NCBI GenBank assembly: GCA_037447655.1 | Contig: JBBHKE010003397.1 | Span: 124,001 to 188,000 of the forward strand | Length of the DNA stretch: 64,000 nucleotides | Direction of reading: 5' to 3' | Origin: Zygnema cylindricum | Lineage: Eukaryota > Streptophyta > Zygnematophyceae > Zygnematales > Zygnemataceae | Shown here: piece after piece, positions 35,177 to 49,074 of the stretch | Position numbering within the stretch: the stretch's first letter is position 1 | How the letters are laid out: the number at the start of each line of letters is the position of its first letter | The notes under the pieces: model-generated | Database searches by the model: none | Seen by the model: only the letters and a program-made list of their open reading frames with translations | What the model was told of the DNA's origin: nothing | Translations under genes and position numbers: made by a program

Positions 35177-38100
35177 TCACAGAAAACAAAAAACCACTGT
35201 CAAAAGAGACCGGATACTTACATTGGCACTTTCGGTAGATAAGAAAATCGCCACAGGACTTCCTGCAAAAGCCNNNNNNNNNNGGGGAAAAATGTTCTTA
35301 AACAAAGGAGAGAGAGAGAGGGAGCGGGGGAGAGAGGGGGGGAGAGAGCGAGCATTGATTTCTGACCTTAATCAGATCCGCATTTTCTTGTAGAACCTCG
35401 ATTTCATTGAAGGGAAGTTTCAGCTCTAGAGCCTGCAAACAAAGATTCGCACATCTCAAAAAAGCCAATACAAAGAAAAAAGACATTACCCTAACGTTTC
35501 TTATTTATTATTAGTAATTAATTATTACTTATCAATCTAAAGCAGCCTTTTTATTAAGCAAAATGCAAACATCTAAAAGAAATTTTCTGGTTTTCCAAAA
35601 GCGATAATGAACAAGGAGAGCAGTATTTCTTAAAAGTTTCTTGAGACGACTTAAACTTGTTCTTCAACAAACAGCGTCAGGAAACAAATTCTTGTAAAAA
35701 GGGGGAGGGGGAGGGGGAGAGGGAGGGGGAGAGGCAGAGGGAGTGAGAGGGAGAGAGAGAACAAATACATGACAACGGTAGGAAATCTTAGTCAATAATA
35801 CCTGAGCTCCACTTTTTACGACATCATCTTTTTTGAATTTAATAAATCCCATGGCCAGACCGAGAATCTTCTTCGCATCTCCCATCTGCAAAAAAATCCC
35901 AAACTCTTCTCTTTAACTTTCCATGAATAGAATTCACTTAAATACCTCGAATGTTATTATGCCTTTATGCATCGTGCTTTAAGTAATAACAATCAAGACG
36001 ATTACTTCCCGGAAAATTATCCCATGCCTCTCATGATCCCAATAAGAGGAAAAGAGTGCCACAATAGAAGTTGTAAAAAGTCACAAATTTTTCATTGCAA
36101 CAACTTGAAGAGCTTTCTCTCCCTCTTTCGTTTCTTCTCTGTTGAGAAAGCTCTGGAAGTTTAGGAGAGAATCTCATCTTACCTTCATAATTGGACTGCT
36201 TTTGATTGCTGCCATTAGTTCTGCATCGGCAGAGAATTTTTTGGCAGAAGAGTCATAGTGAGCCTGTAAAATCTTCAGACATTCCTCCTGAAATAAAAAA
36301 TAGAAAAAATAAAAAGCAATCAATGTAAATCGAGAAATTGGCCTTTACTACTGTAGTCAATAGCAGCAAATGAAAAACAAAGCACTTAAAAAAATTAGAC
36401 ACTAAAGACAAGAAAAGTTGAAATTATATAAACTGAAAAACTTTTTTTTTTTTTTTGTTAAAGAAATAGGAGAAACGAGGATCTTCAGACAAACCTGCCA
36501 TCCTCCATACTTCTCCGCGACATAAATGAGGGCGGTTGTAAGTTTCGAAACTCCAGAAATATTGGAAACTTTTTTCCCTCCCCCCTTCTTAACAGGTGTT
36601 TGTTGCTTCAAAATCAGTTTTCTGAAGTCCGTGATAACATTCTGTATCCAAATTCAAAAGTGTAAATTTCAGCTGAAAGTTACATCGCTCTCCTCTCCCT
36701 CTCCCCCCCCCTCCCGCTCTCCCTCTCCTCTCTCTACCCATCACCCTTCCCCTCTCTCCCTTTCCCTCGCCCTCCCCCTCTCCCTTCCCCTTTCTCTGCC
36801 CCTCTCCCTCTCCCTCCCCCTCTCCCAAAGCCAAATTAATAAAATTGAAATAAAATACACACGGAGAGGATTTGTAATTAGGAAAAGGTCATGACTTGAA
36901 ACATCTTTTTGAATAAAAACATGAAAGGCAAACAGCATTTCTTTGAAATCCACAATAGATCTTGTACAAATACATTATAAAGAACAATGTTGACAAAACA
37001 GAGACACTCCTAAACAACTCCAAAAACCAAAAAACATCCCATTGAAAATGTTATCCTCTCCGATCTTAAAAAACCACCAAAAAGGTTAGACTCACCCACC
37101 ATACATTAAGGAAAAAAAAACTCCTTCCTTTTCATGAATTCTTTTCCATGCAAACTATATTAAGGGATTTCCAGTTTAAGAAGCTGTAGAAACAAACCTG
37201 CAAATAGGAATTTGCACTCTTGAGAGTGTAATCCGGAGTGCCAGGTGTCGGCCATCCTGCGGTGATAGCATATCCTTCTTTTCGGAGAGTTGTGGCCCAA
37301 ACTTGTTCTCCATAATGAGGGCAGATCTGTCCACACCATATTCTAGCTTAGCTTTCTCCAGCACTTTCAATTACTTTCTTCCGCACTTTGGGTTACTATT
37401 TTCAGCGAGTTCCCAGGGCAGAAGACAGCTTTTTCATTTGTTAAAAAACTCATATTGAGTTAAGAGTTCTTATTGTGTCACAATTTTCTGTCTTTCTCAT
37501 TAATCACCTCCAAGGTTGAACAACTCACTCACAAGGGTTAACTTCCTCATGTAAACCTTTTATGTTACTCGGATAACAGCTCTCAACTTTCTCAAGTGGG
37601 ACAAACTACCAACAATTCAAGACTCACATTCTCACTCAAGGATATACCGTAATACTCCAGTTACGTCAAGTTAGACAACTCAAAATGTCGGAGGGGTGGC
37701 AAACTAATGATAAAAAAAAAAAATGACCATCTGCTAATGGAATAACACATGGGTGAACGTATTCTTACAGGAGTCAAAAGAATTGTTTGAACTTCCATAA
37801 ATCGAAGCGCCAAATCCCGATGCATTCCAGCGACTCCACAGGACAGCTTATACTCATCTTTTGCTAGCTGTTCCATGCCATATCTCCCAGTTTCAGAAAG
37901 AAACTCTGTCTGTAGAGAGAACTATCAGTGACTTTGCACATACGACTACACTAGGCACTGGCCAGGACTAAAAACAGCATTCAATTAGACTGGGTCAGTG
38001 GAATTTAATAGGAATTCCTACAGACAATAAGGGCAAGAACGGAAACAGAGTAATTGACTTTCGCGTGTGCTATAACAGACCTGCAAATCAAAGAAACCTG

Positions 38101-41100
38101 TTTTCAGAGCTTCACGGAACAGCATGTCGTTGTAAGCCTTATCCGTTACAGTTATACCAATGTTGATCTCATTTTCAAACACTCGATCTGCAAAAAGTTT
38201 CTCCGGACCGCTGCGAAGACTCTCAATTGCCTCCAGAGTTTCCTCCATCCATGTTAACTCCCTGGGAGAGATTAATAGAAAACATTTTAGAATTCCATCT
38301 ATTTACATTTCATATTTTTGGAAGTAAAAATGTGGTTTTGTTAACCACTAGCAAGCACATAACCAATCAAGAGATCCAATCTTCATCTCCCTCTCTCTCA
38401 TCTTTTATGCATTATTACATTGAGAAACAGAGACGATTCTTCCATTTCCCAACCTTTGCTTGTTCACTGAACTTGATAATCGATACTGGAGCATCGAACA
38501 AATTCAAGTTTTCATTTTCTTTTCAATAACTGGTATGAATGAGACTATCGCATTAATCCTATAAGGGCAAAGAAGTGTACTTTGTAAGCTTCAAAATAGC
38601 AGCATTTGCGGTATCCACAACAAAATTTGCATCATCCACAGTATCTCCGGCATCGGCTAAAGCGAATCGGGTTGCATCAGCCGAAAATTCCTCTGTCAAA
38701 TTCAACTCCCGACGTACATATAACATCAGATGCGAAAGGAAAATAGTCACATTGCATCATAAAAGCATGTCGATTAGAGGTACGACAAAAAGAGGAGTCC
38801 AAGAAGATAGACCATAGTTAGCATAAATCCAGAAAAACAATTACTTATTTTAGGGAAAATGAGATGCTTGAAATATGAAAGGAAACCGTACCTACTGCTT
38901 GTCGGATGGTTTTGAAATTTCCTGTTGATTTTGACATCTTTTCAGAGTTGAGCAGCAAATGGCCATTTGTACGCATTCCTTTCGGCCATTTCTCCTGTTC
39001 AGTAGCATTTTAATCACAAGTTGAATAACAAATTACTAAAATGTTGGGCATTGTAAAAAAATAAACCGGGATCCGGGATGAAGGGAAGAAAGAGGGGTGA
39101 GGCTTTTTGCTACAGGTGAATAACCTGCACCAAAAAATGCATAGGACTATCTCTAACTGAAAAGTTCCAATAAGAGACATGGCTGTATAGATATTACAAA
39201 TGAAGGACGAAAAATAAATGGTGCTCTAATATGGAAATCCAAATGTTAATGAGTGCCATAAGAAAAGAGATTGAGACATCACCTGAGGAAAGAGAGCTGT
39301 GTGGTTGTAAATACAGAAAGTAAGATGGTTATTGATGAGATCTTTTCCGGATACTCGCAAGTCAAATGGATACCAGTAGTTGAAACTGATTTTCAGATCC
39401 TGGAAGGAAGCAGAAATGAACAGATAAAAATGTATTTCTTACAACGTGATCCGTATTTCATCCATGACTGAACATCGAGTCTGGATATTTTATTAGACTT
39501 TGGAATGGAATGACACATTAGATACCAAACATTCTAGATCGGACATTAAAGTCATTGGAGTAGAAGATGAAAAAAAAGCAAGGAACAGAACATAGAACAT
39601 GTGAACATAAAACAAAATTTCCACAAGGAGCAAAAGTAGGATTAAAAGGAAAAAAAAACTAGGTTTACAAGAACAACACTTTTTGTCCCTTTTTTGCAAA
39701 GGCCAGCCCTGAAAAGGTACCTCCAGAAGATCTTTTGAGATATCAGTCTCAGGCATAGGCTTTCCCAAAAAGAGAAAATCCCAAATTTCAGGAGTCATTT
39801 GCTCAGGTTTAATCGGACCGTCTGCCTTTCCTGTCAACTCTCCTCCCTGCAGCAGAAGGACACCGCATTTTCCTTAAAATAAGAAGTAAGACGAGCAAGA
39901 GTGAGTGGAAAGAAGAAGTAGAGATAAGGGTGAGAGAGAGAGGCCATAAACAGGTACTAAGAATGTAAAGCACACCAAGCATTTTCTCACCTGTAAAACA
40001 TGGGCCACTGTGTAGTAGGCCATGTATATAGTGGAATCTGAGAGCGACTCAATCAAGTATTGTGGGTCCCATGGAATGCGAGTTCCAAGCCCAAAAGATC
40101 GCGAGCAGGCCCACTAACCAACCTCAGTATACAACCCACTTCCAGAAAAAAGTTAAGAAACTCATAGGGGAAAAGATACAAAATCAGACGACTCAATCAT
40201 CATAGAACAGCTTAAACACCAAGTCTCCTAGCCACAAGCCCCTCTGCAATCACACCTTTCATTGCTATTATAGTTTAGCTTTTTTCAAACAGATAAAGAT
40301 ATTTTTCTCTCTGAAAATTTGTCGGAATTTTTCTTTTCGGGACCACTCGAAAGGGGGTAAGCGTCTCCATTTCGACTGTGATGGTGCAATAAACATTGGA
40401 GTATAAACTTGTGAAAACTCGGCTTTAAGTGCCCGGGCTTTTTTTGGACCTAGTAACGATTAGAAAGTAGTTGGATTTGTTATCTAACTTCACTTGTGTT
40501 TCATGTGTGAATATTTCAGATCAGTTTGTTGTCTACATTCATCCTTTGCACTAAACATACCGTCTAATTTCACCAACAAAATGGTCAGATGGATAATGTC
40601 CATCTAGGATTAATGTGTAGGAAGGATAATGCCTTCTATCTCCATTTTCCTTGAGCACGTTTGAAAAGCTAAGACTGTTTCCAGAATTTACAATGAAATT
40701 ATGGATCATCTTCTGATGCTGAACTGAATGCATGGAACAACATCATTTCCTCCTAGCTTTCACTATCTTCACAAGGAAGACATGGATGTTTACACCAAGA
40801 AATGACCATTTTCACCTGACAAAACAAGAAACAAATGCTCTTTCGAGCCCCTCTACTTGGAACATCATCAACTTAAGATGAAAGCCAAGTTTCTTTCCAC
40901 AGGTCTCCTATAAAAATGCAAATGAATATTCTCAAGATTTTTCCTGGAATATCGTTGGAGGTTTACTGAAGAACTACAGTGACATACCCTGTCTAGCCAT
41001 CCTAGAGTGTGTTCGAAGCCATGGCGACATTCGTCACTGAAAAGCTCCATTTTCTCTAAACATTGTACTGATTTTGTCTTCCATTCATCCTCTCCATATG

Positions 41101-44100
41101 TAAGATACCTGCTCCCATCCACACAAGGCCCTGGAAACCAAAAATCAGTTAAGAACCAAGAATCATATAAAGCAAGAAACAAAAGTCGAAGGAGAAAAAA
41201 CAGACCATTTTCCCACCAAAAAAACTCAAAAAAAACCGGATAACATCCTCCCCTACTTAAGACAATGACTCAGGATTTTCCTGAGTTTCCCAGATTGAAA
41301 TCGTGATTTGAAGAAGGTTTGACGAGCCCTAGCAAAAAGAAAATGAAGGTGAGAGATCCACCCCGTGGTCAGTCAATTACAAGCAGTTTTTCATCAGAAG
41401 CTGAAAAAAAAATAAGAGGAAAGAACAAATGAGGGGGATCGTACCATTGGTCCGTGAGAGCCACAACACATTCGTCTCCAGACCGCGACATCACCTTTTT
41501 CTCAGGTTCGCTGTATAGCACTGCTTGACCTGTTTCCAAAAGCATCTGAACTAGCCCATATCCAATCGCATAATCCCTCTCCCTTGCCTTATCAGAGCTT
41601 ATTCTCTCCCGCTACCTCTTCTTCCGTCTCTCTGCCTCTCCCTCTCCGTCTCCCTTTTCCACTCCCTTCACCTCTCCCTTTCGCTTTCCCTCCTCTTTCT
41701 CGGCTCAGAGTTACCTGTCTCTCAAAGCCTCCCTCCCTTAGGCTCCCTATTCTCAGAGTCTGTTTTCCTTCTACATGTTTCTCCTCACTCTCCTCCTCAT
41801 CAGTAATCCTTTTTTTTCTGTCATCAGTCCTAATTTTTCGCATATATCTTTTCCTTTGGCTCTCCGTCTGAGTCTAGAACCTCAATTTCAAAATCTTGTT
41901 AATCAACAGAAAGACAACACACTGATTTTGTTGCAACCTAAAAGTTCTGAATTCACTTTCCCAAATGAATTACTTAAATCCCAACCTAGAAGTAAAAAGA
42001 AATACCGCCAACAACTGTTTCTACAAAGGAGGTCAAAAAAGTCGAATTGTGCCATAACAGGCATATAATGTGACAGAGACGTACCTTCTTTATAATAGGT
42101 TTAGCATCTTGCACTTTCTGCCCTTTGTATCCCTCAATTATCATCACACCGTCCGTAAAACCCTTCAGATAAGTTAATCTCTTTGCTTCCGCGAGCTTCT
42201 CCTTGTCATTTTGACTCTTAATTCCCAAATCCTGACACACTTTTTCCGCTGCTACGTCGCCAAATCCTGGAATATTAATGATGGGAATGACCTCGAAGGG
42301 TAAAACCCACTCATCTTTCACTCCAAATTTTTCCCGCAGAGCTGCAAAAAGCAGAAAAAAACTCCCATTACCATACAGAGAACTGAACTGATCCAGAGTA
42401 AATCAAGCTCTACACTTTCCAGTTCCTTTCCTGTTAGTGAAAGCCTCCTTTCCCTCCCTCTCTTCACCCCCTGTATTTCTTGTTCTCCGTCTCTTTCAAA
42501 CTATCTCTCCCTAATCTTTCCAGCTTCCCCCCCCCTCCCTCCCCCTCTCCTTTATGTTAGCTAGTGATGTGTCGGAAGGTCTAAGAAAAAATCTGTACAA
42601 ATTTCAGTTTGCCTGTCAATATATATCACATATATTGTCTTTCTTAGATCATAAGTCTATGTTTATCCACTATCTGACATCGTTGATCTTTGCTTTTCAA
42701 TTCTTTAAACCTTCTTCACTACCTAGATTACAAGTTTCATGTGATTTCCCTTCCTTGGTTTGTTTAAAAATGTTCCTCACTTACCGGGTTTCTTTTTCAA
42801 ATCTTGTAAAGCCATGTAATCATCTGGAGAGTCACTGGGAACACTTGTCACGATACCCGTTCCTGCTCCCACCAAACCATACTAATCTCAAATTCATACA
42901 TCTTACAATTCCAGTAAAATGCACCTCTTACTTTATAAATTTATTAAGCCAACTCAGACTAAATCAGCTCTTCACTTTCAAACGGTTTCTATCCACATAC
43001 AACAACTTACATAAGCCCCAAAACTTACACATTTAAATGCAAAAAAGGCGAAAGGATTGGGATTAAACCTACCTTTGTCTGTCAAAATTGTCAACATAGG
43101 GAGAGCGTAAATAACAGGATTTGAGGTGAGGGGAGAATTGAGAGGTAGGCCGATAAGATCCTGTCCTTTAATATCCAAAAGTTTCTCAGGTTTTGCAAAC
43201 TCCTGTTCAACAATCCTCCCAACCACAGAAGGTCAGCAAAGAAAATCTCAAGAAGGTCAAAATGGTTACTTACAGGAAAGAGAAATTAAATAGGTTCCTA
43301 AACAAGAAAAAAAACGTCAGCAAAGCCTGTATAAAACATCACGCTTTTTCGATAGAGAGATCAGAAACTGTGACCATATTGAAATTTCCTAATCATCAAT
43401 ATTCCATTTCAGTCCTAGAAGGTTTGCCAGCCTCAGCACTTCCTCTTCTGTAAACCTTAAGCCCACAACTACCTCTCATCCAACACCCTCTTCAAATCAT
43501 TTCGGTTTCAACAAGTACCTAATCTAATCATCCACACACTCATTTCAACCTTCAGTCTCCGTTTGCAAAAATAAAACACTACTTAACTCAATCACCTTTG
43601 ATAAATCTTGGTATGACATGTTAGAAGCTGCCCAACAGTGATCGGGCGGACAAAGATCGGATCCGGATTCAGGACAACAGATCGGCACAAAGATCGGAAA
43701 GTCTGGATCGGACGGGCTGCGGGCGCTGCGAACGCGCGCCAGATCGAGATCGACGCATTTTCGCGGATCCGTTCCGGCGAAAATCGAACGCTCAAAGTCA
43801 AATCCATTCCGTCGACGATCGGATCGATCAAATCAAGGAAAAATTTATAATCTGGATTTATCTCCTCAGAATGGATGTCTTATCTCAAAAACATTATATT
43901 TTACCCCTTAACATCATTCTCCTGCTGAAAGTACAACTTATATTGGAGGCATAAGGATTGTTTTTAGAATCTGGATGCAGAATTTGGAACATGGCATTTA
44001 GAATACAAAATACAGAATGAATACAAAAGAGAAAATGAAGTTCATACATAACACCAAAAAATATAAAATAAAGAGCACAGAGCATAGTATATATGGAACA

Positions 44101-47100
44101 AAAAATAAAATAAAAATTATTCACCTGACCATCCAGAGGCGAATAGATGGTGTACCGCCTGTCTTTCACTACCTGCCAAAGGATCACGGCAAAAAAAACA
44201 AAGAAGAGCACTTGGAGGTTATCGATTGGAAGGTAACTTCAAGGATTCGCCATTGACAGACCTTCCTGATAATGGAAATAAAAGAGAGACAGAGAGTTAA
44301 GTGGCAATTGAGACAACAAGACGAGGGATATGAATCAACAAGATCACCACAGAACAAATAAAGTGACCTCACAAAAGACATTACCATACAAAAAATCCCA
44401 CCTTTCCCATATTGTAAAGAGTCTGAAGTTGCCATCGAACAAATGAGTCGTAAAAAGGATTCGCATCGGTTGTGATAAAAGATCGTCTCCAATCCACTCC
44501 CATCCCCATAGCTCTCAGATCCTCCTGTTCTCCTCCAAAAAATAAAGCAAAAAAAAAAAAAAACTGTTTCAAGTATATTTTCTGCAACAGTTGATTCTAT
44601 GTAAAAACTTGAAGAAACAGGTAGTCAAGACACCATTTTTCGCTAACTGTCCCGAAGATGAATTTCAAGCTTACCTCCTCACAAACAACCGTTCAATTCA
44701 CTTCCTTCTTAAAATTTCATCTATCAAATAGCCTATATATTTGGAGTGCATAACACAAAACAATGAAAAAAAAAATCAAACCAAAAATCAAGTCACAACA
44801 CTTTTAGCACATAATTGAGCCAAATGACCAAAACATAATCAGAAACTGATATCAACAATGATGGGGCACAAAAACTCACAATGGCGAGCGGGGGAAAATA
44901 TTTCAGCCAATGGGAAGCGTCGCTAAATTGACCAATTTCATCATCTGACAATCCCATAGATCGCATAATTTGCCACTGCACATGTGAAACAAACCAAAAA
45001 ATAAAAGAATCGAAACTCAGTATAAACTCAGATAACTGATCTCAGTATTTTCTCACGCAGAGCAACTTCAAATGGACCCAATGAACCCAGTGACGTGCCA
45101 TAACTTTTGATGATCATTTTCTATTTGGTGGTTTAAAACATTTGTCCAAGCTCACTAACAAGACTATATATTGATGATGTGTCAGAAGAGGATTAAGCTA
45201 CAAACTTTGAGGTCAAAATGTTGTAGTTTTCCTACAAATGTTAAGAAAATATGACATGGTGGATGACGGCGAACAGCTGATTAGGCAAAAAAAAAATGAA
45301 AAACGACCAATAAATTCAAACCACCGACTGCATTTTGAATATAGCATCATAACAATTTGCCTTCTCCTGAAATTTGATAATGGTAAGGACTTCCTCAATC
45401 ATCATATTCAAAGGAAAAAGATAAACACAAATATGAGTAAAATTTCCCACTTCCCTTAAAAAAAATTATCAAGTCTTTCAAGACCAACGAAGTCTAGCAA
45501 TTCACTCTCTTAAGTTCTTCAACTTACCTGAAATTTTGCTGGACCGGTTTTTGCCGCTGCCTTTGACTGCAACCACGCTCCTCCAAGAAAAAGTTGTGTC
45601 ACGAGGAACTCAACAAGCAAATTCATTGTGTTAAAAATTCTACTTTGCTAGGAGGTTCTTTCTTTTCCAAACCTCAAGACCCCAATATACAACTCTCCCA
45701 TGTTTCACTACACCTTTCACCTTAGTTTGTCTAGTTTTTTTAAGTACTATATAAATTTTCTGTGGATCACAGCATTTACTACTACATGAATGTAGGTGGA
45801 CTTGATTGTCTACCCTTGTTTACGTGCTTGAGATGTAGAGTGAACCATCTTAATTTACCATCCATGATATTTGTCCGATCATACTGATTACAGTGCAAAT
45901 CGTCTCAGTTCAATAGAAAGGGAGATAAATACTATTTTTTTGAGTCAGAAAACGGAAACTAAAGAAGTACAGAAAAATGTTCGAGGATACAACAAAAGTG
46001 ATGGACCAAAAAGATGGCTGTTTGTCATAGAAACCCACAACCATTTCTATTTTGAGCAAAGTCACAAGGAACCAGACATGGTCAAAAAAACTATAATACC
46101 AGTTTTATTGTGCAAAATACAGAAAATCGGAAACAATGTACAATTTTGAAAGTACTCAGAAACGTGGGAAAAAAAAGCAAAGAACAAATAGTCAGTCGAC
46201 GAGGGATATTGGGTGATCCTTAAGTATTTCTGCGGTTGGATGTGTGATAAGTGTCTAATGATATTCTTAAATTTGCAAGTCTCCTTTTGTTTACAACAGT
46301 TATCCACACCTTTTTGCTTTTAAATTTGGTGGGATCACCGGTTGGTTGTTGAGAGGAATTTGTGTCTCCAGCGGTTGGAGGTTTTTCTTCAACTTCCACT
46401 TCTTCCACAGGGAAAACAGGAGGATTACCATAAAGTTCCATCTCTCGTCGAAGTTTATCAGCACAAGCCTGTCAAATAAAGCAGAAAGATATCTTGTTCG
46501 CATATCAACGAACATTTCTTCTTCACCGGAAGAAATGGGCCGTAACAACAAAAGTTGCAAGTATCACTTAGAGGACAATTTGCAAAAAACTGATGACAAG
46601 CAATTTGAAAAAGGAGAAACTTGATACCTTGATGGGCATTCCAGTGCAGTGAAAACCGAAAGGAAAAAGGACATTGTGCCCCTTAACACGATGGTAAGCG
46701 GCAGCAAATTCAAGCTGCAACGAGGAGGCCACAACAAAAAAACCATGAAAAAACACAAAAAAATGGCGACTTCACAATAGCGCGCGACATGTCTTTCTAA
46801 GTATGGTCAGTTTGCAAGTAAATGTAACAGGCCAGTCTCTCTTGATTAAGAAAAAGAAATAAAGTATCGCATGGGATAGTGGCATATAAGCTGCTCAACT
46901 AAAAGTCGGAATAGTTCCATTTGGTTACATTTTGAGATGCTAATGAAAACATCACAAGTGTTCAGGACGATCCACAATGATATTTTGTTTCTATCGACAA
47001 GTATTGATATTGGCATTAATGCACTAAGAAATCAAAGACAGCTTCATTCTTGTTTAATTCGTCTGTTTAAGCCACCAGTTAATTGCGGTTTGATACTTCT

Positions 47101-49074
47101 CCTTGAAGCACAAGGATATTTGCCTAACTACTCACACAACATCCCTACTCATGGCTGTTTCCTACGAAGTGACGTATCAAACTCATGACACATCTTGCTG
47201 CTGGACAAATATTGAAAAGAATTTCCATAGTGTTACTCATGACAGATTTCAAAGAAGTTCCTATGGTGAAGAAACAAAGGCATGGTGATTGCCAATAGAA
47301 TAGTCTAAAAGAGCAGAGCCAAAGAGTCAAAAAGCAGGAGACCTGAGAGTCGTCAAAAAAGTGATGGAAGATGCAACATGACACAAGAGTTAAAGAGGGT
47401 GTGTTATATGAGAAAGGTGATCACAAAAAATATATTAATGGGAGGAAGGATGCCTAACAGCTGAAAAAGAAAATAACTCTATACCGTGAATCGCTACTCG
47501 CCTTCATAACACTAATTCAGTGCCATTTATTTATTTTTTGCCTACCTTTTCGGTTAATAACACTAATTTAGTGAGTGAAAATTACCAAGTCCCTGGAATC
47601 CATATCAGAATTAGTAACACTAAAATAAACCTCAAGAGCCATACCTCTTAATGCTAACAGCGATTCACAGAGAACAATTTGTAACTTGGAAAATAAACTA
47701 GGCTGTTGCAAGAGTCTAACAGAGACAACCAAGAACGGGAGGGAAGCGGGGGTTTAGAAATGCACGAAGCAATAAGGTATGTTTCATAACATCACACAAG
47801 AAACATTGTCCCAATGAGCCTTGCCAGTGCAATTTCCAGGATCGGTCAATTTGATCATCAACAATGTACAAAAATGAGCCTTTTTGCATGGAAATACACA
47901 TTTTAGGGGACATAACTCATTTGCACGTAAACAGGATGAATGGAGCGAATAGAAGTGATCATTCTGCCGAATTTACATTGGACATGCATTGGATATTGGA
48001 AATTAAAACACTTAAGATTGAATATCAGGTATCAGTTTTTGAAAGTTTTCAAAGAGCTAATACAAAGAAACTCGACATAAAATTGCAAGTACCTTCGATA
48101 GTGTGAAACCATGGCCCAAATGTAGCAAGCCATTCATGTATGGGTATGGGAAGTTTCCGAAAAATTTGTGTCCCTCCTTGACCTCAGCCTCAAATACTCG
48201 TCCTTTTGCCCATCGTTCCTGTACTTCGCTCTGAATGCGTAACAGAGTGTCACGTCGCACATGGCTCTTAGGCTCCTGTATTCGCCCAAGCATTCGTTAC
48301 TTGTTATTTCTTGCTGTTTCATTTTGCTTTACCGATTTTGACAATGCTTTCACCTAGCTTGGGTTCATTTTCGCTCCATGGTAATTTAGCAGTTATTTCA
48401 CATTAAAAAGGACACAAACCGGTGTAGAAACACCAAGCCATTGATGTACTTTAGGATTCAATAAGGTTGTAGATCATACTGTTTACAGAAGAAAACGGCA
48501 AAACGCTTCCGACTTTGACGACTTTTATTACATGTTGGCATATTTTGTATATTTTAACCAGATTTAGTATAGTCGTTGGAATAAATGTGTGGCTCCTCAG
48601 CATTCTTTGCAGCAGCATCCAGAATTCTAAAGTTTGAATCTCTTCCAGAATATTAGCAATTCAAACAGTTTAATGGTTTCAGCATTTCACTTTTTAACCG
48701 TTTCATCATTGACAAACGAATAAAACAGAAAGCTAAGCAAGCTGAAACACCTCTTTTAAAGTTTAGTTTTCTCTAGGAAATTCAGTTTTTTTAAAGCTAC
48801 ATCGGCGATAAACGATAAAGCAGAAGAGGAATTACACAGAATCCATGTTTGCTATTCAACGAACGATCACGGAATAGTATTCAGAGATAAATAATGATTC
48901 AACCACAGTTCCCATATAATAAGCCTAAATTACAATAATCCGGAAATATTATCGCGGCCATTTATCAGCAAGTTAAACAGGACCACATTGTCTCAACAGA
49001 AAGGTTAAAGTGCAGAAAAAGACGTTGACGTATAACTAGCAGCATACCGGATCACGAGGCTTTGTCCCCTCCAT
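35177..49074 (-). CDS. LEURS: Cytosolic leucyl-tRNA synthetase (class Ia), 26 exons recognised, with defects
   Basis: Charges tRNA-Leu with leucine in the cytosol. Exons with GT-AG borders: 49074-49048 (MEGTKPRDP), 48275-48093, 46714-46628, 46468-46310, 45566-45528, 44975-44880, 44524-44402, 44172-44125, 43202-43073, 42862-42785, 42341-42085, 41545-41445, 41108-40988, 40113-39991, 39846-39721, 39399-39283, 38996-38892, 38692-38581, 38261-38081, 37867-37769, 37326-37198, 36641-36495, 36287-36183, 35885-35802, 35432-35367 and 35262 to 35222/35177. Signatures: class I HIGH as HLGHG in exon 2, FHCTGMPIK, editing-domain [32 protein letters not shown], and KMSKS in the exon at 38996. Oddities: about 91 family residues are missing between exons 8 and 9; a 2-base insertion precedes KMSKS; and the exon before the last is absent next to an N gap. 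Identity is secure, functionality is not. Confidence 0.93.
35274..35283. other. Assembly gap (10 N)
   Basis: Ten unresolved bases between the last two recognised exons of leucyl-tRNA synthetase. One family exon (the segment following DLIK) is missing at exactly this place, so true sequence is probably lost in the gap. Confidence 0.98.
36690..36830. repeat. CT-rich tract in a leucyl-tRNA synthetase intron
   Basis: A pyrimidine tract (CTCTCC/CCCTCT) inside the intron between exons 37326-37198 and 36641-36495. Similar shorter CT or GA tracts lie at about 35310-35352, 35700-35760, 41580-41700 and 42440-42550 in other introns of this gene. Confidence 0.9.
43630..43845. other. GC-rich GATC-studded island inside a leucyl-tRNA synthetase intron
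   Basis: About 215 bases with many GATCGG/GATCC strings and much higher GC than the AT-rich intron around it. It lies in the intron 44124-43203, exactly where the family's missing editing-domain exons would be expected. The 70-codon + frame and 79-codon - frame across it resemble nothing I know. It may be a fragment of a mobile element. Confidence 0.6.
47484..47671. mobile_element. Candidate degenerate TIR-family copy in a leucyl-tRNA synthetase intron
   Basis: The left end CCGTGAATCGCTACTCG follows TA. The right end, reversed, reads CTGTGAATCGCTGTTAGC. Several AACACTAA(A/T)T strings lie between. The pattern matches the TA-flanked family but is worn. It lies inside the intron 48092-46715. 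Confidence 0.45.
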
